NCBI RefSeq assembly: GCF_003144245.1
Contig: NW_020289985.1
Location: 496,001-560,000 of the forward strand
Origin: Jaminaea rosea
Taxonomy: Eukaryota; Basidiomycota; Exobasidiomycetes; Microstromatales
Reading direction: 5' to 3'
DNA length: 64,000 bases
In this document: positions 18,313 through 29,900 of the stretch, one piece after another
Position numbering within the stretch: position 1 is the first letter of the stretch
Layout: every line of letters starts with the position of its first letter
Notes under the pieces: generated by a model
What the model was told of the DNA's origin: nothing
The model's database searches: none
Seen by the model: only the letters and a program-made list of their open reading frames with translations
Made by a program: the position numbers and the translations under genes

Positions 18313-20649
18313 TCAGATAATTTCCAAGCCATCATCGTCATCGTTGCCTCCCCCTTGCTGCTTCGCTTCTTGCCCTGACGGCGCCCGTACGCCGCTCTTC
18401 CTCCGGTCTTGCCTCTTCAAGCTCAGCTTCGCCTCGCCCAGCTGAGCGTTCGTTGCCGAGTGGCGCGTCAACAGGCTTGACGTCCTGCCCGTAGCGGTGG
18501 CCGTGGACGCGGCGCTGGTGCGATTCTGGCGTGATCGAGAGTCAGAGAGCGGGTCGAAGCCCATCAACTTGATCGCCGAGGCGGAGTGGCGCCATCGCTG
18601 TTGTGAGCCTTGTTGTGACGAGGCGAAGGAGGGGAAGGGTTGCGACAGTGGGTCATCCCCTTCTGCGTCAGGCAACGGTCCGGCATGGCGGGCACTGCGC
18701 CCACTACCAGCTATGGCTGCAGCCTTCTTTGCCGCCTTCTCCTTTCGCTCCATCAGCGTGCGCTGGGCGTCCGCAATAGCTAGGGCTCCCGTACTGTGCG
18801 TTGGCAAGCTGAAAGCCGTCTCGGCACCATCATCAGCCCCCGCAGCGCTCCTCTGCGACTGCGACGGCACAATCGGCGCATATCCGGCCCTCTTCCTCTC
18901 CAACTCCAGAAGCACCGCAGCCTCCTCCTCACGCTTACGCTTGCGCAACTCCTTCTCCTCCTTCTCACGCCCGTACGCGTCGCGCACACAGAAGAGCTGG
19001 CTACGCTCGTCGGTCCGCTTGATCTCTTCGCCCCGCCTGGCAGTATTGTCGAGAATGAATTGCGGTCGACCAGGCGCCGTCGAGCTGTCGAAACCGTAGC
19101 TGATCTCGCTTGAGAAGGCCTTGCGCTTCGGTGGATCCCAGCTTTTACGCCCACCGCGACTCCAGCCGCCGCCACCACTGCCCCTCTTATTGCGGGCACT
19201 CCCCCGACTATCGTATCCCACCATCCCGCCACCACCAAAGAAGGAGCTGGTAGTATTCTGCAGCTCCTGCCTCCCCTTGTGCGCTCGCGAGGCTCCATGA
19301 TCCAGATGCCAGGAACACAACGCAGTCGCTCTTGCCCCGCCAACGAGTTGACGTCTGTCGACGAATTTCCCACATTTTGTGCCATCGCTGCGTTGCGCGC
19401 TGCACTCTGCGTAGTCTTTGCACCGACCGAGGATGTAGAGAGATTCGGCGTCGCGAGGCATGATGGTCATCACTTCGTTGGTCGGCGTGTCGTTCTCAGC
19501 TTGCTGTCCGGGTTTCACAGCCTTCTTCTTGCGGTCACCAAGTAGAATGGGGTTGATGAGGGCAATGACCGCTCCGCCAGTCGTCTCTGCCTCCAACTTC
19601 TCAAATGCCCCACGCGACCCGCCAATCCACTCTCCCATATCCTTGTCCCGTCGCTCCGCCTTTTTGACCATCAGCTTCAGCCGATCGTCGCCCCTCGCCT
19701 CGCCATCATCCTCGGGCCGATCGGACAGATCCTGAAGATCAAAGAAGCGCAGCGCCGTCCTCTGAGCCTTGCGCTGCGTGAGTCTGTTAGCCTGGTACGT
19801 CTTGGCGCTGTCCGTACCCTGCTCATTGCGCTTGCCCGTAAGCCACTCCTCCTCGTCCACCAAGCGAGAGGAGACCATCCCCTCTTCACCAAAGGGATCC
19901 TCCTCGTCTCGCTTGGGCAAGATGGACTCCGACGCGCTCGTAATCGTGACAATGATGACAAAGTCCCCGGGGACAGGCACATCGTAGTCGCCATCTGCGC
20001 CCTTTGCCCTACCTAGAGCGGGCACACGGATGGAGTAGAGCTGGCTCGGAGAGAGGAAATAGCGTCCGTGCATCACGCTCTCCTGGAACTCGTCGTGGGA
20101 AATCCATCTCTTATCGCGACTGAACCTCTGCCCGGAGTAAGGCTCGTATTCCTTGTGTTGGCCCGTACCGAAGTCTATAGGGCCTGGCTTTAGGTCGAGA
20201 GACTCCATGAGGGCGAGGCGATCATCTCGGGAGAGGGACTTGGATTGAGAAGAGGCTTCGCGAGCTTGTTGCGATTGCGCTTGTAGGGAGGCGGCGTGAT
20301 TGAGGAACCATTGTGGGCGCGGGCGAGGGGCGCGAGGGACGGCTTTGGCTTGACGTACCAGGTCATCGACGCCGGTTTGCACGCGCGAGGAGATGTACTC
20401 TGGGCCGAGGTACGCGGAGGAGGAGGATGAGGGGCCGGCTTGCTGCGGGCGAGACGAGGAGGCTTGACCTACTCGCGTGGGGCTATCTGGAACGAGAACT
20501 CCAGCAGTAGACGATGAAGGCGGCGCAGCAGTCCTGCTCCCAGACGGCTGACTTGAGGGAGTCGCGAGCTCATCATCATTCGTGGACAGTCTCGCCTGCA
20601 GCGCCCGAATCTGCGCCAGGATGGCCGCGTCTGCGTCGCTGCCTGCCAT
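18313..20649 (-). CDS. MCM10: DNA replication factor Mcm10
   Basis: A single ORF of 778 residues. The central block follows Mcm10: an OB-fold region beginning EPYSGQRFSRDKRWISHDEF and QLYSIRVPALGRA, then a zinc-binding segment LGRCKDYAECSAQRSDGTKC...CSWHLDHG giving the C-x9/10-C...C-x-x-H ligands. The QEL-N-T and GYDSRG passages after the finger are also usual. N- and C-terminal thirds are disordered and Ser/Ala-rich, making it longer than the 571-residue yeast protein. Mcm10 binds the CMG helicase and DNA polymerase alpha and is needed to activate origins and elongate forks in the nucleus. The start at 20649 gives a typical N-terminal helix (ADAAILAQIRALQARL). No intron is needed. Confidence 0.88.
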   Translation of the reverse strand: MAGSDADAAILAQIRALQARLSTNDDELATPSSQPSGSRTAAPPSSSTAGVLVPDSPTRVGQASSSRPQQAGPSSSSSAYLGPEYISSRVQTGVDDLVRQAKAVPRAPRPRPQWFLNHAASLQAQSQQAREASSQSKSLSRDDRLALMESLDLKPGPIDFGTGQHKEYEPYSGQRFSRDKRWISHDEFQESVMHGRYFLSPSQLYSIRVPALGRAKGADGDYDVPVPGDFVIIVTITSASESILPKRDEEDPFGEEGMVSSRLVDEEEWLTGKRNEQGTDSAKTYQANRLTQRKAQRTALRFFDLQDLSDRPEDDGEARGDDRLKLMVKKAERRDKDMGEWIGGSRGAFEKLEAETTGGAVIALINPILLGDRKKKAVKPGQQAENDTPTNEVMTIMPRDAESLYILGRCKDYAECSAQRSDGTKCGKFVDRRQLVGGARATALCSWHLDHGASRAHKGRQELQNTTSSFFGGGGMVGYDSRGSARNKRGSGGGGWSRGGRKSWDPPKRKAFSSEISYGFDSSTAPGRPQFILDNTARRGEEIKRTDERSQLFCVRDAYGREKEEKELRKRKREEEAAVLLELERKRAGYAPIVPSQSQRSAAGADDGAETAFSLPTHSTGALAIADAQRTLMERKEKAAKKAAAIAGSGRSARHAGPLPDAEGDDPLSQPFPSFASSQQGSQQRWRHSASAIKLMGFDPLSDSRSRQNRTSAASTATATGRTSSLLTRHSATNAQLGEAKLSLKRQDRRKSGVRAPSGQEAKQQGGGNDDDDGLEII

Positions 20650-21454
20650 GAGTGCGCTATATGAGGGGAGGCGAGTGTGCTAAAGAGGAGGAAGAAGTTT
20701 GGGATGGTGGCGTTGCCGCCGTCTAGCGGGCGGGCTGCGATGCTACGTAAAGGATGAGCAGTAACACAGAACTGTGCCCACATCACATCCGCCTGTCCGC
20801 CCTCCTGTCCGCCCAAGATTGGCGCGTCTCGCGTGTCGCGTCTGGCGGCGAGCCATTCACGAACTCCATGGCCTAGGATACGGAGCATCCACAGCCAGAG
20901 TCAGCTCTGCAAGGCGAAAGCGAAAGACGGGATGGGATTACGATATGTAGAGGCAAGAAGGCGGGGCCCACAAGACGCAACATGAAGGCAAAGGGTGGAT
21001 GGTAGAGAAAAAAGAGAAAGTAAGGAAGAATTTTCGAAGATGCGAAAGGATGGGCGTCGAGTGCAGGAAAGAGGCATAGATGAGGGCCAATAGCCGCGAG
21101 CTTCTTTAGGGGTAGATTGAGGGTGGCTGACTGGCTAGCAGCCGTAAGAGAGTAGGTCTCGACGAGGCAAAAGAGGAATAGGAGCTGAGAGGACAGCATC
21201 GTCGTCGTCGTCGCCACCGCCGCCGCCTTGGTCATAGCCCCAGCGCGGTATGTCGGCAGCTTCTGTGTTTTCCGTGTGTCTTAACGTTGCAGTCGGGTAT
21301 AATCTTGATGTTGATGATAGTGCGCGCGAGTTTGAGCGACTAGTGGCGACGATGACGACGACGACGACGACGACAGCCATTCTCTTCCCTCTGTTCTCCA
21401 TCACCGCTCCCCTCGACGCGGCAACAGCTCAGCGCCGCGCTCGACGCTCAACGC
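20650..21454. other. Intergenic region with trinucleotide runs
   Basis: It lies upstream of MCM10 and downstream of the kinase. Runs of TCG at 21199-21213 and GAC at 21354-21374 are reverse complements of one another. Open frames over them (for example a Val-run and an Asp-run peptide on the minus strand, 21135-21404) are products of the repeats, and I do not accept them as genes. Confidence 0.5.
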
Positions 21455-24400
21455 TCAACGCTGCTCCCCATCGGCCAATCCCGTACTCATGAGCACGCGG
21501 TGATACAAGAACTTGTAGCTTGTGAGCGGCCCACGCAACCTTCTGATGTCGAGGCTGTAGAGGCCATGCAAGTTCTTGATGCGCGTAATCTCCACGCTGA
21601 ACCGTACCTCCTGTCCTCCATCCACACGAGGCTCGCCATAGATGGTAGGCGGGACAGACTGCTGACCCTCGCCACCCACATCAGGCAAGGCGACGCTGCT
21701 CATCGAAGGCGAGACCTGGTTGCTACCTCGTCGCAGGAAGGAGCGAATACCCGAAGAAGACGGGCTCATGCTCATCCCCGCCGCGCTCGTACCACTCGAT
21801 CCTGGGCCCTTCTCATAATCCGCCTGGCTGGGTGGGAAGACCGACGTGCGGATGCTCATCCCCAAGCCTTGCGTGGCGCCAATGAGCGCACTCTTGTTGG
21901 GCTTGCGCCTGCGCACACACTCAAGCTTGAACTCCTCCTCGCTCTCCTTGCGTGCTTCGATGCCCATGTCGTGCAGGGCTCGGCAGACCTCCGCAAAGAC
22001 TTGGGGAGGAGGGCGTGAGGTAAGGGCGGACTGATCGACTGCGCCGAGGTGAAAGCGCATGGCGTTCTCGTTGTACGAGGAGGCGCCGCCCGCGGCAATG
22101 GGATTGGAAGAGGCGCGTGGGGTCGACAGGTTGGACGAGGCGGCAGCTGCAGCCGCAGCCGCACTGCGCGTGTTGTACGAGGACTTAGAAGGAGTGAGTT
22201 GCTCGCTTCCACTGACATTGACGTTGCTGGCATCCGTCAAGTTCGTGGCATCGGTCGAGGCGCTTACATGGCTGAAAGCGCCGGATGTTGAGCGAGACGA
22301 GGGGCCGCCACCTTCCGAGAGAGGCGCGGCTTCGTCTCCACCAGTTACGATGACCTTGGGAGCCTCGAGCGTCGAGGCCGTCGATGCTGCACGTTGGGAT
22401 CCAGTAGCAGGGGCAGCTACAGGCGCGGCAGCCCGCCCAGTCGACGATGACTCGCGCTGTGGGGCCGGACGACTCTGCTCGAATGGCGGCAGCGGGCTCT
22501 GCTCGTTGAATGTCCCGCCACGCGCCAGACTCTTCTTCCTGAACCAGTCCATGACCTTCTTTGCAGCGCTCGACGACGGGCCGACCGTCGACGATGGGTA
22601 ATCGGCGGCCTGGGCTCGAGTTGAGGAGCGAGTCTGCGGGCCCGTCGTAACATTGGCGGGCGTAGCAGCGGGCTTGGAGCTGGTGGCCGTACTCGGGCGG
22701 AAGGACCCTTGCTGACTGGTGGGCGATTTGCTGTTCGCAGCCGTGCCAGGTCGACTCGACTGACTAGTCGTGGAGCTCAGCCTCAGCCTGCCAGTCAAGC
22801 GCCTCTCTTCCTTCGCCGCTTTGGACGAAGCGGACGACTCCTTGCGATTCTGCTGCTCGGTCGATGGCCTCGGTCCAACGACGAGGCTCATTGCCTTTCT
22901 CCTGGCGCTACCAGAGCGATTACCAGGCTTGTCAGCGGACGGCGCAGTCGTGGTAGCTTTGCTGTCGGTAGATGTCGTCGTGTCGTTGCTCGCGTTCGAG
23001 GCGCGAATGTCGGACGAGGAGGGCGGAGCGCCCAATAGACGAGCAAGGAAATTCTTGTCCGTCGACATGCCCTTGCGATGACGAGCGGCAGTGCGGGCTC
23101 CAGCTGAGGGCGGGCTGGACGTCGTCGATGGGCGCGGACCGGTCTTGCTGGGCGTGGTGCCGTTGGCGTTGGCTCCGGCTGAGAAGGCACGATCCGCAGG
23201 CGGAGGGAAGGGAACCTCTGCAGGCAAGGGATTGGACGAACCTCGCTGCCCGAGTGAGTCCTTTCGAGGAGTGCCGGTAGCTGTGGATGCCCTGCCAGAG
23301 GGCCTGCCCTTGCCAACGCGGCTGTCCGTTGTGGTCTCCTTGGGAGTCGTCGCAGCGCTGCCCTCTTTGGTGGGCGATTTGCTGGGTTCGGTCCCTGAGG
23401 CTGCGCGATTCGAGGTGACCTGCTCGGCCTCTGGTACCAACACTGGGATGGCGGGCACAGCAGGCGGTGTTGCCTCCTCTGCCTCGCTGGGTGCCTTGCC
23501 CAAATCCGAGTTCGAGGCGGCCATCCTCGGCGCACTGATCTTCTTTGCAATCTTCGATCGACTGCCAGGGGAGCGATGGACGCCATCTGCGGCCGGAGCT
23601 CGCTTCTTGGGCGTCGACTGGTCCTCGTACTCGAGCTGGATGGTGTGGCGTTGTGGCTTCGAGGCGGCAGGGACGCGAGCTGGAGTAGGCGGAGGAGGCA
23701 TCGCTGCTGCATCGCGGGCGGTATTTGTGTTGTCGCGCAGCGGTTCTGCGACAGCGGCAGGAGGTGTTGGGAGATCGGGAACACCCGCTGCCGCTGCCGC
23801 CTTCGATTGGGAGCGAGTGACGGGAGGCGGCGAAGTGGGCGTGGCATACGTTGGTGTAGCGCTCTGATGACGCTGAGCCTTGGTGCTCTGCGGCGCCAGA
23901 CCTGTGGCCACCGAAACACTGGACGCAGGCAGACCATTGCGCTGGGCCTGACGCTGCTGCTCCTGCATCTGCTGCTGGAGGAGCATCTGCTGACGGTAGA
24001 TCTGACGCTTCTTGGTCTGTTGCTCGATGGCTGCTCGCTCCAACTCGTCGACGGTGAACTTGAAGAGCTCGCGGTACGGAGCGAGCCAGCTATGCGCCAT
24101 GACTCCCTCGAGCGTGATGCGGCGCTGTGGATCCGGAACGAGCATGCGTGACAAGAGGTCGCGAGGCTCGGCGGTGATGTACTCGGGGAAAGAGAGGGGC
24201 GTGGCCATGATGTACTTGTAGAGGAGGTTGATGTTGTCGCTGTGCAAGGACGAGGCATGGTCAGCTTTGGCCCGCTGTGTATCGCATCGCTCGCACACAC
24301 TCACCCTTCTGGGTTGGCCGGGTCATCGTCGAATGGTAGATAGCCTGCCAGCATTGCGTAGAGGATCACACCGCATGACCAAACATCGACTGCTGAGCCA

Positions 24401-25704
24401 GCGTAGAGGCCATCCTGCACGACGAGTTCAGGCGCTGCGTAGCACGGGCTACCGCAGCTCGTTGCCATAAGATCGTCACGTCGCTCGCCAAAGTCGTTTG
24501 CGAATCCAAAGTCGGTGATGATGACGTTGCGGTTGCGGTCCAGCAGCAAGTTCTCGAGCTTGAGATCGCGATGTACAATCTTCTTTTGGTGCAGATAGTT
24601 GACGCCAGAGATGAGCTGGGCAAACAGACGGCAGGCGTCTCGTTCCTTGAGGTACTTGTGTGCGAGAATGTGATCGAAAAGCTCGCCGCCCGAGGCGTAC
24701 TCGAGGACGATGCCGATGAAGCGATCCGACTCGATGACTTCGTAGAGGCGGACGATGTTAGGGTGGCGAACGTCCTTGAGGACTTGAATCTCTCGCTCGA
24801 CCTGGCGCGTGAATGAACGAGAAGGGTTAGCTTGACCTGGGAGGACCGACCAATCGCACCTACTCACCTTGCTCATCTTCGCCGGGTCCTTGGGTGGTCC
24901 ACTCAGATTGAGCTGGCCATGCTCTGATCCCACCTTGTCACGCTTGATAAGCTTAACGGCCACCTCCTCTCCCCTGACGGCGTGCGAGCGAGCAAGTGCG
25001 ATGGTCAGCGTCTACAAGAGTGGATCAATCTGCCATCTTTCTGCTGCTCACCATTCCTTGTGCACACCAAGCTTGACTTTGCCAAACTCTCCCTCACCCA
25101 GTGTCTGTAGCAGCAGATAGCTCCCAAAGTGCACCTGCTGCCTCCTTGGATGGGCCGCAAAATACGCCAGCGCTGCTGGCGAGGTGATCGGGATGCCCGA
25201 GCTTATCGCACTCGAGTGGAGCGAGGCATCGATGGATGGGGACATGGCCAGCTGCGGCAGGCCGCCAATGACGCTCTGACTGGATACGGGTACGGTAGGA
25301 TGCGCACTGGCACGTCGATCGGCGTAGGCGCCTTGACCGCCGTTTGCTAGGCCGGCCGTCGAATCGACTGCCGCTTGACGATGCTGCGAGCTCCCGCTGG
25401 CTGGCGTGGGCATGGCGGATACGGGGCGATGCGAATGGGACTGACCACCCGTTGCGCTCTTGCTCGGTGGGTGGCGTGACGCCTGTGGGTTGCTTGCGCT
25501 ACTGCTAGTAGATTGGGTATAGGCAGAAGCGGATGCGCTCGCGGGCAGACCGGCTGAAGTGGTGGCCCGCTTAGATGATGGACTCTCTGGTGCTGACATG
25601 ACGATGGCTGCTTCGGGTTGTGGTTGTTGACGGGGATGGGTAGTAAAAGAGGAAGGTGTAGGGACGGCGTGCGGCTGCAGATTGTCGACGTCGATGGATG
25701 CCAT
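21455..25704 (-). CDS. KIN4: KIN4-family serine/threonine kinase with C-terminal KA1-like region
   Basis: Four exons (25052-25704, 24868-24973, 24305-24801, 21455-24239; introns 78, 66 and 65 nt) give 1346 residues. A disordered N-terminus of about 195 residues precedes the kinase: [18 protein letters not shown] (Gly loop), EVAVKLIKR (Lys), [13 protein letters not shown] (catalytic loop, near 334), ITDFGFAN (near 349), and the T-loop [16 protein letters not shown]. These passages closely resemble budding-yeast Kin4, including the Thr in TSCGSP that Elm1 phosphorylates there. A Gln-rich helix, then about 700 residues of Ser/Thr/Pro/Ala-rich linker follow. The end ([20 protein letters not shown]...[20 protein letters not shown]) looks like a KA1 membrane- or autoinhibitory domain. 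Kin4 kinases act in the spindle-position checkpoint; that role here is inferred. Confidence 0.87.
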
Positions 25705-26983
25705 GGAGAGGGCGCGGGGTGTCTCGTCGTCGACCGAGGTCCGGCGGATGTATGCTTTGGCGCTTAGCCTAGCAGGGGAGGGGAACGATGCGATGCTCGC
25801 CGATACCTCTATGTGGTGATGCCGGCGAAAGGTTGATGCGATTCCTTTGCTCGTTTGACGCCCTCAACAAGGGAGCGTAGAGGGATGAGGCAGAAAGGGG
25901 GATGTCCGGCGAGGCAAGCTACGCGTGGGTATTTCTCTCTCCAATGCCAGTCCAACAGGGCAGGCAGCGAACGGCGACGACGACAACAACGACGACGGTG
26001 TTGTTTGCTGGCGGATGAAGTGCGAGGACTAGCACGAGTTCAAGCCGCTGTCGACGTCGTAGGAGGGAGGAGTGGATTGGTGATGTTGTGTGGTGAATAG
26101 AGAGTCGTCGTCGCCGTCGCTGCTGCTGTCGTCGGCCTCGTCACCCATGCGTGCGTCGTTGCTCGCCCATCCGTCTGTGGTGCGTGTGTGTGTGTGCCTT
26201 TACCCGGGCCCCCTCGACCCGCCCCTGCCTGACGCCGTCGCCGTCGCCGTCGTCCTCGTCCTCTCCTCGTCCCTGGCGTGCAGGTTAGGCTGGGCCAAGC
26301 CAGGCGAAGGCGACTGAGCGCTCGTTCCCCTTGCCGCTTGCCGCCAGAAAAAGACACCACGCATCGACGCACCACACGCACGCGGGGCGGGGTCGAGGCG
26401 CGGCGCGACGAGCGACAACGACGATGAGGCGAGGCACAAGAGCGAGAGCGGCAGCAGAGATGGCAGAGGAGGCCCTGGCGCGTTTCACTCAAAGTCGGAG
26501 TCTCAGGGCGAGGCGAGTGTTGTTTGGAGAAGGCGGCTGAGGCGGTGAGCGAGGGGCGGCGGCGATGAGGCGAGCGAAGGGTACCAAGGAGCGCGCCTGC
26601 GTCAGCCGGCATGCAAGAGAATCAGCAACTCTCAGTAGCTACGGCAAGAAAATGAGACCTCCTCGCAGCGGTGACGCCCACGAGCGATTCGCATATCAGG
26701 AGAAGATGGACTGGAGCGGCATGGCATGGCAACGTACCGCTCGCATCCAACGCCGCTAGGATCGTTGGATCTCACAATGTAGTCACACGCTACGCTCACG
26801 CAGGGAACGAGATGCAGTCACGTCCGCTGCCTGCGCTGATGGAGGTTGGGAGAAAAGAGCAAGGATTCGATTGGGCGTCGGGATGGATGAGGGATGGGAG
26901 GGGGATGGGTGGGAACTGAAACTACGGTGACAGATTGGAACCACGATGCAATGATAGCCACGCCACGAAACCAGACGGCGCCC
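25705..26983. other. Long intergenic region (1.3 kb), no supported gene
   Basis: It separates the kinase start from the 3' end of the kelch gene. It contains a GT dinucleotide run near 26183-26198 and CGA/CGT-rich tracts near 25975-26000 and 26100-26130. Open frames are Arg-rich shadows of the GC bias. Confidence 0.5.
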
Positions 26984-29900
26984 TCACTCAGCGTCCGTCT
27001 CCTCCTCCTCGAGTACCTCCTCAGGGTTGGCAACTCTCAGCGGGCCCCTCCTGCCAGCACTGCTACGGCGACGATCATCCGAGGCCGGCACGCCCAGGTA
27101 AGTCGCATCGTAGCCGAACGCACTGCCCTTTCTCGCAACACCGAAGCTGCGGCGACGCTTGTTGGCCATCTCACCGTCAGCCGAGGGGCATGAGTAGACG
27201 CTCGAGCCCGAACGGCTTAGCGAGGTAGGCTCAGAGACGCGACGCTTGCCGTTCGAGCTGTCAGCGAAGGGGTCCCTGAACGTGGGCGTGCCACCGGCCG
27301 CGTACCCGGAAGGAGTGATCTCGTTGCAAAGCGTCGATGGCGTGTTGGGCGCGTACCCCGATGCACCGCTCTCGCTGCCACGGGGAACGGCGGCCAGGAA
27401 CGGGTAAGAGCGATGGCTCGCCTCCCCGTCGCTTACGTCCTCCATGCTGCGGTTGCTGTCAGCCATCGTCGCCCAGGGTGAGGAGAGGGATGAGGAGGGT
27501 TGCTGAGGCGTAAAGTCCAGGTCGAGATAGCGTTGGGATACGGCTCGGGGTTGCGGGCGAGGGGCAGAAGCAGCACGCTTGCCGGCAGCACCAGCACCAG
27601 CCGCGGCGGCAATGGCGCCTCCAGCAGGCAGACGCGGGCTCACAAGACCATCTGCGGGCACGATTGCATCTTGTGGCGTCTTGGCGAACTTGTTCGGCAT
27701 ACCCGCCTTGACGAAGTCGGGAAAGCGACCCATCGGGCTCGCAGTAGCTGCCAGTGAGTCACGCAGGGTGCGCGGAGGAAGGTGATCTTGCGGAACGGAG
27801 AAGGAGAGCCTCTCAGCGGGCATCACGTTGGGCGTGAGGCCAATAGGATCACGGAAAGGATCGATTCGACCTTGAGCAAAGGGCTCGTCCACCCTGCCAT
27901 TCGTGCCCGTTCGAGAAGCCTTACGTCGCAGATTGTTGAACCAAAGTGCAGAGACGGGAGGGGCAGTCAGCCCATCATCGCCGCCGCGGCCACCGGCGTT
28001 GGCCTCCTTGTCAGCTTGCTCCTTGCCGTGCTTCTGAGCTTCGCAGCGCGACTTGTAGGCGTAGAGGCCACCGATGGCTGCGGCGAGGGCTGCGGCGCCC
28101 AGAAGAGAGCCGGCGATGGCGTTGTTGCGGGTCGCATTAGAGGAGGAAGATGGACCGTAGTTGTTGAGGTCGCCATTGTTGTTGCTGGTCGCGACACTGC
28201 TTGTCGCCACGCTGGCTGCAGAGGTGATAGCGGTAGCGACTGCCTGATCGTCCTTGCTTGCAGCTTCGGTGGAGCTGGCGCCGTCTGCCGAAGGAGAGGG
28301 AGATGGAGGTAGAGACGCAGAAGGAGCCAGCTCGCTGCCGGTAGCCATGCTCGCCGTCGCCGAGTCTGCGCTCGGGAACACCGATGCAGAGGCATCGTCT
28401 TCTTCGGGGGCAGCCGTGCTCGAAGCTGAGGGAGCGGAAACAGTAGCGTCGGATAAGGCGGTGGCAGAGGGCGAGGCGACAGTGGGCGAAGCAACGTTGG
28501 CTGCCTGCTTGAGGGAGTTGGAGGCCGTGATGGCAGCGGAAGCCGCGATGCTGGGTGATGCTTGAGCTGATGCAGATGGCGAGGTGGATGCAGATGCTGA
28601 CGCTGACGCCGTAGCGGCTGCTGAATCTCCATTTTCATCCGCCGCCTCAGCATCACCCGTCTTCTTAACCGCCGAGGGGTCTTTAGCCGCAGCATACATC
28701 ACGCCACGTGCAGCAAGTACGCCCTGAATGCTGTCGTGCCATCCCCATCCACCGTCTGAAGCCGTGTCCAAGTAGAAGAGCGAAGAAGCCAGCGCATTCG
28801 AACTCTCCCCTCGCTCCTCGATAGCCGCAGTCGAGTTCGTCGGGTTCGTAGCACCAAAGGCGACGACGAGGACCTCTCCCACGCGCACCGTGGAGTGGTA
28901 TGCCTTAGCAGGGGCAGGCATGCTTCCCTTGGCAGTGTAGTTGGCCTTGGACCACACGGCTGGGCTGGCAGTCGCGTTGAGCAAGTAGACGTGGTCGGTG
29001 TACGTGCCGTTCTCGAGCAGGCCACCGATCATCGCGATTCGCCCGTCGCTGAGGAGGGTGGAGGTGTGGCCTCGCCTGCCCATGGGGATGTCGCCCGTCG
29101 TGTTGACTTGCGTCCAGGTCGCGTTGGCAGGCTCGTAGCTCCAGAACTTGGCCAGGGAGGCGTAGGAACCCGAGGTGGTGAGGCCGCCGAGGAAGGCCGT
29201 GGCATTGTTGTTCCAAGGAAGGGGAGACGTGGAGTACTCTGCCATGTTGAACTCGCCATTGCCCAGCGCAACGGTGACATTGCGATTCTGAGGTGCGGAG
29301 AGGGCCCAGCGGTGCGAGGTAGAGTTGGTGGTAGTCGGAAGGGTCCAAATTGAGGAGCTGATGTTAGCCGCATTGTAGTGGCGCTTGGCCTTCGAGCTGC
29401 TACAGTTGGCAGATACATCTCGGCCGCCGAGGACGAGGAAGGAGGAGGATGACGAGTTGTTGCTAGAGGGCAGCTGGACAGCCTGAGCCCTTGCTTTGCG
29501 CTGAGCGTTGGTCGCGTTGACCGCAGCCCACGTGCTATTCATGTCAGCACCTGCTGTCCAAGTCCACGCCGCCGCGGCCTCGCAGCCGACCGTCTCGCCG
29601 CCCATCAACCAGACGTGCTCCGTGCTGTTGCTAGCCACCACGGCGCTCGCAGCGAAAGAATGTGCGGGTAGGCCAGACGAGTTGAGCTTCTGCCACGGGT
29701 CCACGGGACCGGAGGTGGTGTTGTTGAGGAGCGAGGAGACGTTGAGGGCGAAGACGTCGTTGGTTAGGCTGGTGTGCGAGCCATTGGAAACTTCGCCGCC
29801 GATGAAGAGGATCGTCTCGTTGTGCGCGAGGTAGGAAGCAGATTGGCCCCAGCGGCCTGCGGGAGGGGTGAGTGAGGCCGTAGAGCTCGATGCAGACGAC

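Noticed and set aside
21135-21404. Small minus-strand ORF with Val and Asp runs
   Set aside because: The runs are direct translations of trinucleotide repeats; no other support.
22888-24300. 470-codon frame overlapping the KIN4 linker on the same strand
   Set aside because: Arg/Pro/Ser-rich out-of-frame shadow of the Ser/Thr/Ala-rich linker; the KIN4 frame carries the conserved domains.
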